From Erysipelotrichaceae bacterium (GTDB taxonomy: Bacteria > Bacillota_I > Bacilli_A > Erysipelotrichales > Erysipelotrichaceae): a DNA stretch of 18,420 bases. Made by a program: the position numbers and the translations under genes. The stretch lies in contig JAHHRC010000019.1 in the NCBI GenBank assembly GCA_020026035.1, positions 1 through 18,420 on the forward strand. The letters are read 5' to 3'. Shown here piece by piece: positions 7,986 through 13,834 of the stretch; the first letter of the stretch is position 1; the number at the start of each line of letters is the position of its first letter. The notes beneath the pieces were generated by a model. It was given only the letters and a program-made list of their open reading frames with translations. It ran no database searches and was not told the DNA's origin.

Positions 7986-8785
7986 TGGTTGTAGTAAAGG
8001 CACCGTTTGATCCAATTACCCAAAAAGAGTTGGATGAATTGAAACGGATTGCAAGAAGAGATGGGTCTTGTTCAATTATGGTTGAAGAAGATGGCATCCT
8101 TCCGTATGCAAAGCGTGTTGAGCTTGTAAGAAAGGCAATTCAGCCATTTTCTAAGATTTCTCTTGTGGAAGAAACGATGGATGAAGTGGTGAGTGAATCT
8201 TGGTTTTATGAGGAAGAAGCACTGGTTCGAAAAGGCTACTTCTATAAGGCTGCACAAGGGATTCGGAAAGATTTAGCCATTGAGGGGTTATACTTGCTTG
8301 AGGTTGTAAAGGCAAGGTGTAATCCAAGACGTGCAAGTCATAGTGTAGCAGTGGCGAATGTTTGTAAAGAGTTAGCTTTTGCACATGGGTTGGATTGTCG
8401 AAGAGCGTATATTGCTGGTATGTTACATGATCTTACGAAGAATGTGAGTGATGAAGAAAATGCCCATATTCTATCTGTTTATGATCCTTCGTTATTAGAG
8501 TTATCGAATAAGGTGTGGCATAGTTTTACATGTCCGATTGTTTTAAAACAAGACTTAGGGATTTCTGATGAGAAGGTGTTGAATGCGATTTATCATCACA
8601 CTCTTGGAACAAGTTTTGAGCCATATGCAATGATTTTGTATATTGCGGATAAGTGTGAACCAACGCGAGGATATGATAGTTCCTATGAGTTGAGTCTTAG
8701 TAAGAAGGATTTAAAGCGTGGCTTCTTGTATGTGAAAGAAGAGGCGAAAAAGTATATACAAAAGCAAGGAAAAGGCATCGTTTGA
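7985..8785 (+). CDS. yqeK: YqeK-type HD hydrolase with degenerate NadD-like N-terminus
   Basis: A 266-residue protein. The C-terminal half (about 110-266) is a YqeK HD domain, a family that symmetrically cleaves diadenosine tetraphosphate (Ap4A). Probable metal and catalytic residues are His119, His148-Asp149 (GMLHDLTKN), His179, His204/205 and Asp222 (YIADKCEPTRG). The N-terminal 110 residues look like a shrunken nicotinate-nucleotide adenylyltransferase: APFDPITQKEL stands where NadD has GGTFDPxHxGH, and YAKRVELVRKAI resembles the NadD helix RLEMLRLAI. The HxGH residues, the SYTFDT-like segment and the ISSTxIR block are not seen, so adenylyltransferase activity is unlikely. It replaces separate nadD and yqeK genes at this locus. 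The ATG overlaps the yhbY stop. Confidence 0.88.
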   Translation: MVVVKAPFDPITQKELDELKRIARRDGSCSIMVEEDGILPYAKRVELVRKAIQPFSKISLVEETMDEVVSESWFYEEEALVRKGYFYKAAQGIRKDLAIEGLYLLEVVKARCNPRRASHSVAVANVCKELAFAHGLDCRRAYIAGMLHDLTKNVSDEENAHILSVYDPSLLELSNKVWHSFTCPIVLKQDLGISDEKVLNAIYHHTLGTSFEPYAMILYIADKCEPTRGYDSSYELSLSKKDLKRGFLYVKEEAKKYIQKQGKGIV

Positions 8786-8798
8786 TGTCTTTTCTTTT
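8770..8798 (+). terminator. Terminator of the parE-yqeK operon
   Basis: AAAAGGCATC (8770-8779) pairs with GATGTCTTTT (8784-8793), with one G-T wobble, around a GTTT loop, then CTTTT. The yqeK stop codon (8783-8785) is inside the hairpin, so terminating ribosomes may affect folding. Confidence 0.85.
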
Positions 8799-8807
8799 GT
8801 TCGGTGT

Positions 8808-8813
8808 TAGAAT
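8808..8813 (+). promoter_or_regulatory. Possible -10 element for the Sel1 gene pair
   Basis: TAGAAT lies 24 nt upstream of the first Sel1-like gene and immediately after the yqeK terminator. No convincing -35 hexamer is seen at 16-18 nt spacing. Confidence 0.35.
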
Positions 8814-8837
8814 GAAGGAAAAGAATGGAGATGTGAC

Positions 8838-10001
8838 ATGGATCGAGTGTATCTTGTGCGTATGATGTTGCCACAAAGAGTGGTATTAGCGATATCGTGT
8901 AATGGTTGTTCGTATCTAGCAGGGGATGTTGTGAAGTTGCTAGAAGGAAAGCGTAATAGACCTTGTTATGGGATCGTTCAGGGTGTTGCGGATGAAATGG
9001 ATTTAGAGAATCTAGGGCTTGATGAAAGCATGATGTCTTCCATTATTGGGTATGAAGCGAGTTCTGTGGAAGAATTCTTTGAAGGGGATTTGGAAGTAAA
9101 GGCACAAATTCTTTATGATGAAGAATCGATGGATGCTAGTTTCTTTCAAGATATGGACTTGGATTGGTTTTTAGAGTGGGATTCCTATCTTTGTAAGGAA
9201 CATCTTTTGATGAAGAAAGTAAATGAAGAAGACTATGAACCGTATGAGATTGCGGATATACAGGAAGCGATGAGGCAGGCGAAGCGTTACTTCAAAAAGA
9301 AGAATTATGCGAAGACGATTTATCACTTGTTTGGTTGTTTTATGTTAGCGAGTGATCATTCTGAAGAGTATTATCAGTTTGTGGTGGATTGTTGTAGGGT
9401 CATTGAAAAGACACATCCTTGTTGTGAGATTGACTACATGCTTGGAATTTTAGAGTTCGATGGGGTTGTAGTGGATCAAGACCTTACGTCATCGTTTAGA
9501 CGTTTGAAACGGGCACTTGCTGGTGGTATTTATGAAGCTGGATATCCATTAGGGCTTATGTATTACTATGGTAAGTGTGTGAAAAAGAGTTATCGAATGG
9601 CCTATCAATGTTTTGTAAAAGCAGCGGAGGTAGAGCATCTTCTTGCGCGCTTGAAGCTTGCGGATATGCGGTTCTTTGGGCAATATGTGGAGAAAGATTT
9701 GCAGGCGGCATTGATTGAGTATACGGAAATTGCAACGACGTATCGGGAAGAGGGAAAATGTTTCCAAATATGGAAGGTGATGATTCGACTTGCTTGGTGT
9801 TCGATGATGTTTCAAGGGGATGATGAAGATCTTACGATGGCGTTATCTGCCTTTACGATTGCACGATCTAGTTTGTATGAGGAATGCTATTTTAACGAAG
9901 TGTATGAAAGATGGATTGATTTAGCAAAGATGTATCATGAACAGCTATTAGATGATGTGGATAACATTATGGTGTTTGAAATGGTTGAAGTGAGGGTTTA
10001 A
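8838..10001 (+). CDS. Sel1/TPR-like repeat protein 1 with unknown N-terminal domain
   Basis: A 387-residue protein; GGAGATG precedes the ATG. The N-terminal 60 residues look beta-rich (VYLVRMMLPQRVVLAI, then YLAGDVVKLLEG and CYGIVQGV), followed by a very acidic linker (about 60-130). The middle and C-terminal parts are helical pairs of Sel1 type, e.g. GYPLGLMYYYGKCVKKSYRM and KLADMRFFGQYVEKDLQAAL, with the usual LG.MY..G signature. Sel1 repeats mediate protein contacts. No signal peptide or membrane helix is seen, so it is probably cytoplasmic. The next gene, 2 nt downstream, shares the same layout and appears to be a diverged paralog. Function unknown; a housekeeping role is not evident. Confidence 0.82.
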   Translation: MDRVYLVRMMLPQRVVLAISCNGCSYLAGDVVKLLEGKRNRPCYGIVQGVADEMDLENLGLDESMMSSIIGYEASSVEEFFEGDLEVKAQILYDEESMDASFFQDMDLDWFLEWDSYLCKEHLLMKKVNEEDYEPYEIADIQEAMRQAKRYFKKKNYAKTIYHLFGCFMLASDHSEEYYQFVVDCCRVIEKTHPCCEIDYMLGILEFDGVVVDQDLTSSFRRLKRALAGGIYEAGYPLGLMYYYGKCVKKSYRMAYQCFVKAAEVEHLLARLKLADMRFFGQYVEKDLQAALIEYTEIATTYREEGKCFQIWKVMIRLAWCSMMFQGDDEDLTMALSAFTIARSSLYEECYFNEVYERWIDLAKMYHEQLLDDVDNIMVFEMVEVRV

Positions 10002-10003
10002 TT

Positions 10004-11041
10004 ATGATGTATACATATTGTTTGGTAGATTTGCTTGACTCGACGAAGAGTTCGTATTTTCTTAGTGGCGATGAACATGGGGAATTGCCTGTAGAGATTC
10101 GTAATATTGTCGCAATTCGCCATCAAGGAGAGCTTTTGCAAGGGGTTGTTCGCGAGATTGTGCAATATGAAAAAGAAGTAGTGCCAACGCCTTATGTGGA
10201 AAATGATCGTGTCGAAGCGGTGTTGTTTGAATCGTTTTGGCATATGATGTATGACGATGATGATTTGGAAGAGGAAGATGTAGAACTCGGTGATGATTTA
10301 GATATGGGGTTTGATGTTGCGAGTGAAGAAGAGCTTCTTTCTGTGATGGATCAATTGATTAAGTATCGTGCCTATGATGAGTTTTTGACGTTTACGCATA
10401 ATGTCATGATGGAACGAAATGATTTTTCGGAAATCTTCTATGAGGAAATTGAAGATGAGTTAAAAAGTGTGTACAAGATTACAAATAGTGCCATTGCAGC
10501 ACAGATGATTGGTGAGTTGTACATGCAGAATCCGTATCGAAAAAGAGATCCGAAGAAGGCCTATGAGTTTTTCTTATTTGCGGCGAATAATGGCTGTGGT
10601 GCTGCATGCTGTATGCTTAGTTTCATGTATGCCAATGGGGAATTTGGTCCAGAAGATTACAAGAAGGCTGTAGACTATGCAACACAAGGAATGTTGCTGG
10701 AGGATGTTGGTGCAACGGTTGTGCTAGGTGATTGTTACATGAATGGGACAGGTGTTGAAGTGGATGAGGCTTTGGCCTGTGAACTCTATTTCAAAGCGTA
10801 TGAATTATTAGATCCAACAGGACCATTTATGCCTGAGGTACAAATGCGCTTAGGGAAGTGTTATTTGGATGGTAGTGGAATTGCCGAAGATCCATACATG
10901 GCATTTGATTGTTTCTCGCATGCGATTGGGAATATCTATACGCATCGGCATTTGGTAAATGATGCACTTGAAACGATTCGTATGTTAAGAGAGTTAATGG
11001 AAGATGCACAAGGCAAAATAGAGGAACTAGAAAAGCTATAG
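10004..11041 (+). CDS. Sel1/TPR-like repeat protein 2 (paralog of the preceding gene)
   Basis: A 345-residue protein. The ATG at 10004 is 2 nt after the previous stop, and a second ATG at 10007 is equally possible. The N-terminal ~60 residues (YCLVDLLDSTKSSYFLSG, EIRNIVAIRHQGELLQGVV) align by pattern with the N-terminus of the first paralog, then comes an acidic linker rich in Asp/Glu (about 80-110). Clear Sel1 units follow: AAQMIGELYMQNPYRKRDPK, CMLSFMYANGEFGPEDYKKA, VLGDCYMNGTGVEVDEALA and MRLGKCYLDGSGIAEDPYMA. The last helix ends KIEELEKL. The stop codon falls in a perfect AAAAGCTATAGCTTTT palindrome that seems to be a loop-less relic of a terminator. Its 3' end is duplicated at 11451-11531. 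Confidence 0.85.
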   Translation: MMYTYCLVDLLDSTKSSYFLSGDEHGELPVEIRNIVAIRHQGELLQGVVREIVQYEKEVVPTPYVENDRVEAVLFESFWHMMYDDDDLEEEDVELGDDLDMGFDVASEEELLSVMDQLIKYRAYDEFLTFTHNVMMERNDFSEIFYEEIEDELKSVYKITNSAIAAQMIGELYMQNPYRKRDPKKAYEFFLFAANNGCGAACCMLSFMYANGEFGPEDYKKAVDYATQGMLLEDVGATVVLGDCYMNGTGVEVDEALACELYFKAYELLDPTGPFMPEVQMRLGKCYLDGSGIAEDPYMAFDCFSHAIGNIYTHRHLVNDALETIRMLRELMEDAQGKIEELEKL

Positions 11042-11128
11042 CTTTTGTTTTAAAGTTCTTTGGAAATTTAGGGATATTTTTGAGTGAACCAGTGTTTTAG
11101 AATGTTGATTGATTGTAAAAGATGTTGG

Positions 11129-11266
11129 TAAGACTTGATAAGGATTGGGATCTTAGGTATCATTTGCATGACAGGTTTACCACTGACCGATAAGTGGGAT
11201 ATAAGTAGTCGGTTTGTAAGTGTACCGCTGACCAATATGCGGTTAATAAGTGGTTGGTTTGAAAGT
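11129..11266 (+). ncRNA. Structured RNA candidate: tandem 45-nt pseudoknot-like repeats
   Basis: Two 45-nt units (11176-11220 and 11221-11265) match at about 34 of 45 positions. In unit 1, CCACT (11180-11184) pairs with AGTGG (11193-11197), and loop bases ACCGA (11186-11190) pair with TCGGT (11209-11213). In unit 2, ACCGC (11224-11228) pairs with GCGGT (11239-11243), and ACCAA (11231-11235) pairs with TTGGT (11254-11258). Both helices are kept by paired substitutions (A-T to G-C; G-C to A-T) with identical 11-nt spacing. A weaker third fold of the same topology may exist upstream (TAAGA 11129-11133 with TCTTA 11151-11155; TGATA 11136-11140 with TATCA 11158-11162). A terminator follows on the + strand. 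It may be an independent RNA or the 3' UTR of the Sel1 genes. No known RNA family is recognised. Confidence 0.5.
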
Positions 11267-11269
11267 TCT

Positions 11270-11303
11270 GTCCTACGTTTAATTGCGTAGGACATTTTTT
11301 CTT
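11270..11303 (+). terminator. Intrinsic terminator downstream of the tandem RNA repeats
   Basis: GTCCTACG (11270-11277) pairs with CGTAGGAC (11286-11293) around an 8-nt loop, extended by one T-A pair, and is followed by ATTTTTTCTT. The T-run is only on the + strand side, which sets the reading direction of the upstream structured RNA. Confidence 0.88.
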
Positions 11304-11450
11304 AAGCGAACTTAATTATGGGAATGACTGGTTTTTATATACAAAGAAAAGGTTTTTTTCATTTTGATCTGGAATCGTTGAACGAAACGTTTTTGTGAAA
11401 AATAGACTGGATGAATCCTTTCAAAAGTATTAAAAAAGCTGATCACTCTT

Positions 11451-11531
11451 ATGATGCAATTGAACGATTGCCTATTAAGAGAGTGAATGGAAGATGCACA
11501 AGGGAAAATAGAGGAACTAGAAAAGCTATAG
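11451..11531 (+). pseudogene. Broken duplicate of the Sel1-2 gene 3' end
   Basis: This stretch is a near copy of 10959-11041, the end of the second Sel1-like gene, including a run matching at AATGGAAGATGCACAAGG and on to AAAAGCTATAG. It cannot be coding: relative to the intact gene it has small deletions near 11464-11474 that shift the frame, and a TTA to TGA change that puts a stop inside the helix. Homology continues to the right through the terminator and a few bases of the neighbouring minus-strand gene's stop region. The remaining gene-free interval, 11304-11450, shows only short AT-rich frames. Confidence 0.75.
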
Positions 11532-11548
11532 CGGCGGCTATAGCTTTT
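11521..11548. terminator. Perfect hairpin terminator for the convergent B3/B4 gene
   Basis: AAAAGCTATAG (11521-11531) and CTATAGCTTTT (11538-11548) form an 11-bp perfect stem around CGGCGG. It is 2 nt past the minus-strand gene's stop and can work in both directions. The corresponding site at 11031-11046 lacks 12 nt (loop plus one arm segment) and is reduced to a loop-less palindrome. Confidence 0.8.
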
Positions 11549-11550
11549 GT

Positions 11551-12243
11551 TTAAAGTTCTTTTGTTTCTCCGACGTGGACTGTAAGGATCTTTGTTTCTA
11601 AGTTTGGCATACATTCTTTTAGGTCTTGAAAGATGCGGTTTAAACAATCAATACGGTCTTGCACTGGTGTGTTTGCGTTTCCTTGAATGGCAAAGAAAGC
11701 ATTCTTGGTGTTGTCATCGAATTTGTAGAATTCACTATCTCGTACACCTAAATAAGCGATGATTCCATTTGCGTCTTCGTAGATGAAATCTGTTTCGCTA
11801 ACGTGTTTTGGATTGGCTAAGATGGGTGTGAATTCATCTTCACGTTTGGCAATGGTGAATTTGACATAGTCTTTGATTTTGTCGGCGTCATGGCCTCCAA
11901 TGGCTAGATAGGAATGTAAGGATTCCACGTTATATATATCGACGATGGAATTGATTCGTGGCATTTGGTTACGACGTTTGATGTTCGCGAGGAAGGCAGG
12001 GATTGTTGGTGGATTTTTCTTGATACTACGACTTACGGCAGTAAGAACATCTTTATAGCCCTGAATAAATGGGTGATCATCTAGTTCGCTGATGTCTTTT
12101 TCGATTGCCCACTGTTCTGTTTGTTGTAATTTTTGCAAAAATGATTCGGATAGAGGTGCGTTTGGATCTACGTTTTTTGCGATACCAACCACGACATCCT
12201 CAATGCCAATTTGACTCATACTTGGATCTACAATAATTTTCAT
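11551..12243 (-). CDS. Stand-alone B3/B4 domain protein (PheRS beta-like)
   Basis: A 230-residue protein related to the B3/B4 (editing/RNA-binding) domain of phenylalanyl-tRNA synthetase beta. Family-like features include the segment RRNQMPRINSIVDIYNVESL (about residues 90-109) followed by AIGGHDADKI, and the later IYEDANGIIAYLGVRDSEFY. The synthetase core is absent, as expected for the solo COG3382-type family, for which a tRNA-related or editing role is suspected but not settled. CGGAGG lies upstream of the ATG, and a TATACT box lies 5' of that on the minus strand. It is convergent with the Sel1 genes and divergent from the restriction-like operon. It interrupts the otherwise + strand gene run. 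Confidence 0.85.
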   Translation of the reverse strand: MKIIVDPSMSQIGIEDVVVGIAKNVDPNAPLSESFLQKLQQTEQWAIEKDISELDDHPFIQGYKDVLTAVSRSIKKNPPTIPAFLANIKRRNQMPRINSIVDIYNVESLHSYLAIGGHDADKIKDYVKFTIAKREDEFTPILANPKHVSETDFIYEDANGIIAYLGVRDSEFYKFDDNTKNAFFAIQGNANTPVQDRIDCLNRIFQDLKECMPNLETKILTVHVGETKEL

Positions 12244-12257
12244 GAATACCTCCGTTA

Positions 12258-12272
12258 ACTAGAGTATACGCT
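12258..12272 (-). promoter_or_regulatory. Possible promoter -10 (TATACT) of the B3/B4 gene
   Basis: On the minus strand TATACT (around 12264-12269) lies about 20 nt upstream of the ATG, with CGGAGG between. The upstream TTTAAA is a poor -35 at 17-nt spacing. Confidence 0.4.
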
Positions 12273-12304
12273 TTCTTTAAGGGATTTTAAAGGTATGCTG
12301 AAAT

Positions 12305-12506
12305 TTGACAAAAATTAAATGCACGAGAATTGTGGTTTAAAATAGAAATCAATATATTTCGGTTTGAATTGATGTTGGTTGTAATCTGTAATGAAAAAAG
12401 ATGTAAAGCGAAATTAAATGGTACTTTTGGAATCGAAGAAAATCTTCGTTTAAATAAGCCAGAATAGAAGATTGCCTTTGTCGATGTGTTCGATGAAGGC
12501 TTTTTT
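12305..12506 (+). promoter_or_regulatory. Leader or small RNA ending in a terminator before the McrBC-like operon
   Basis: The 345-nt gap between the B3/B4 gene and the next gene holds a perfect TTGACA (12305-12310), with no strong -10 at ideal spacing, then a stem CGAAGA/TCTTCG (12434-12439 with 12443-12448). AATCTTC (12441-12447) can instead pair with GAAGATT (12467-12473). A terminator follows at 12474-12506. AAGCC (12456-12460) could pair with GGCTT (12498-12502) of the terminator's 3' arm. This could be an attenuator or an independent small RNA. A short open frame without a ribosome binding site ends at 12467 and may be a gene remnant. Confidence 0.4.
12474..12506 (+). terminator. Terminator 82 nt upstream of the McrBC-like operon
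   Basis: GCCTT (12474-12478) pairs with AAGGC (12496-12500), and TCGA (12481-12484) with TCGA (12490-12493), giving a two-part stem around TGTGT, followed by TTTTTT. No intact gene lies upstream on this strand. Confidence 0.75.
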
Positions 12507-12534
12507 GTTGTAAGCAAGCTAGGATGGAAAGTGG

Positions 12535-12540
12535 TACAAT
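12535..12540 (+). promoter_or_regulatory. Possible -10 element of the McrBC-like operon
   Basis: TACAAT lies about 49 nt upstream of the first start codon and after the terminator. No -35 hexamer is visible at the normal spacing (TTGTAA is 21 nt away), so the true promoter may be elsewhere. Confidence 0.35.
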
Positions 12541-12588
12541 TAGTTTAGATAGAAGTTGATTCAAACTTATTGGAAAAGGGGTGAATGT

Positions 12589-12942
12589 ATGCGATTGATT
12601 CAGAAAAGATTAGATCGTGAGCAGCTTGAATTAAACTTTGCGTTCGATGATACAAAGGTCCATGAAATAGAGGTATATGACCTTATTTCTAAGACGAGTC
12701 AGCAGTTTACGGTGAGTTCAAAATTGAACTACGTATTGCCTTGTACAAAGGAATCGAAACAAGTTCGTATTGTAGTGTACCAAGATGGGGAAAAGGCGTT
12801 TTATTTAAAGACTCGCTTATGTCCTACCATTGAGGAAGAGGAAGTATTTGAGGACATGTTAATTGGGTTTGAGGATATTTCGAAACAAGCAAATCATTTT
12901 TATAGTGAAATAAAAGAACAATGGGGTGAACGTCATGATTAA
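12589..12942 (+). CDS. Small beta-rich protein, first gene of the McrBC-like operon
   Basis: A 117-residue protein; GGGGTG at 12579-12584 supports the ATG at 12589 over the upstream in-frame ATG at 12556. Residues 1-80 alternate short strands (LELNFAF, VHEIEVYDL, QVRIVVYQDGEKAFYLK), suggesting a beta-sandwich; residues 85-117 form an acidic helix. No family is recognised, and there is no catalytic motif, signal peptide or membrane helix. Its stop lies 8 nt inside the next gene, so it is translationally coupled to the coiled-coil, McrB-like and nuclease genes. It may be a specificity, adaptor or regulatory subunit, but that is inference from context only. Confidence 0.75.
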   Translation: MRLIQKRLDREQLELNFAFDDTKVHEIEVYDLISKTSQQFTVSSKLNYVLPCTKESKQVRIVVYQDGEKAFYLKTRLCPTIEEEEVFEDMLIGFEDISKQANHFYSEIKEQWGERHD

Positions 12943-13834
12943 TTTAATGAATTTAGATGAACAAGGACGGAAGGAAGTCTACCAGTTATTTAATTTAAGT
13001 GATTTTAAGAAATGTGTGAAAACAGAGGCGAATCCAATCTTTATTCGCGTGTTTAAGCATCCGGTGACACGTGTTGATAAAAAGGAATTGATTCAGTATG
13101 TAGAACAGAATTATTTAAATCCAAAGGATCGTATTATTACTATCTTTTTAACAAATATTGATGGGGTGTTGTATAAGAAGTTTAAGAATCTATCGAAGGT
13201 GAATGAACTTGTGGATGAATGCCCATATGAGAAGTTAGATGAGAAGAAACTAGAAGCGATTTATGCCTTTGAGGATGAATATGTCAGTTTAGGTATGCCG
13301 CTAAGCTATACAAACTTAGTAAAGGGTATTTGTGGGTTGAATACAGCTGAGTTGATGAAGCAAATGAATGAGAAACAAGCGGAAGTGATTGTGGAAAAAA
13401 TGGAAGAGTTGCAGGCGTTAGAGGAAGTGGAAAAGGAATTACGCTTTGAGAATAAGGAGCTTGCAAAGACGATTAGTGCACTTGAAAAAGACTTACGACA
13501 GGCAAATAAAGAATGTGACAAAGTCAATGAAGCACTAACAAAAGCGAAAGAAAAAGAAGAGCGTCTTAAGGAAGAAGTGAAAGAGCTTAAGAGTCAATTG
13601 AAGAGTGAAAAGAAAAAGGATGTTGTGCCAGTGGATGCGAGTGTGCGTATTCCGTTAAGTACGATTCTTGATGTCGATGTAGCAATGATGTCGTTTGATG
13701 ATATGTATGTTGCGTTGGATGAAAAAGAAGAAGAAGCGATTGAAAAACAGGACTATGTGAAGTGGAAGTATGTATTAGCTGCGAAGTTTGCACTGGTACA
13801 GGTTCACGATGGAGGTGGCCATGACTTTGAATGA
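12935..13834 (+). CDS. Coiled-coil protein of the McrBC-like operon
   Basis: A 299-residue protein. The ATG at 12935 is preferred because GGGGTG at 12923-12928 is its ribosome binding site; the GTG at 12926 would use no site. Residues 1-125 form a mixed alpha/beta domain (FIRVFKHPVTRVDKKEL, DRIITIFLTNIDGVLY) of unknown type. Residues about 140-228 are a long heptad-rich, Lys/Glu-rich coiled coil. Residues 235-299 form a small helical domain. It overlaps the upstream gene by 8 nt and the McrB-like gene by 14 nt; its last residues (DGGGHDFE) are encoded by the next gene's ribosome binding site and start. Coiled-coil partners recall coiled-coil-rich McrBC relatives, but homology is not established. 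Confidence 0.8.
   Translation: MINLMNLDEQGRKEVYQLFNLSDFKKCVKTEANPIFIRVFKHPVTRVDKKELIQYVEQNYLNPKDRIITIFLTNIDGVLYKKFKNLSKVNELVDECPYEKLDEKKLEAIYAFEDEYVSLGMPLSYTNLVKGICGLNTAELMKQMNEKQAEVIVEKMEELQALEEVEKELRFENKELAKTISALEKDLRQANKECDKVNEALTKAKEKEERLKEEVKELKSQLKSEKKKDVVPVDASVRIPLSTILDVDVAMMSFDDMYVALDEKEEEAIEKQDYVKWKYVLAAKFALVQVHDGGGHDFE

Noticed and set aside
10004..11041. Assigning the Sel1 proteins to a defined signalling or secretion-effector role
   Set aside because: No signal peptide, secretion motif or linked catalytic gene is visible. The repeats only indicate protein interaction.
11176..11266. CRISPR array or recombination-site interpretation of the 45-nt repeats
   Set aside because: There are only two clear units, directly adjacent without spacers, and they differ at about a quarter of positions; no cas or integrase gene is nearby.
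11068..11295. A 75-codon minus-strand open frame covering the tandem repeats
   Set aside because: The apparent protein repeat is simply the 45-nt DNA repeat read in frame. There is no ribosome binding site, the frame starts inside the terminator hairpin, and substitutions between units preserve base pairing rather than amino acids.
11312..11647. A 111-codon minus-strand frame overlapping the end of the B3/B4 gene
   Set aside because: It overlaps a well-supported gene in another frame, crosses the terminator and the duplicated Sel1 tail, and has no plausible protein pattern.
12287..12564. Minus-strand open frames in the gap before the McrBC-like operon
   Set aside because: They run through the terminator hairpin, lack ribosome binding sites and have low-complexity composition. 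The + strand frame ending at 12467 is mentioned only as a possible remnant.
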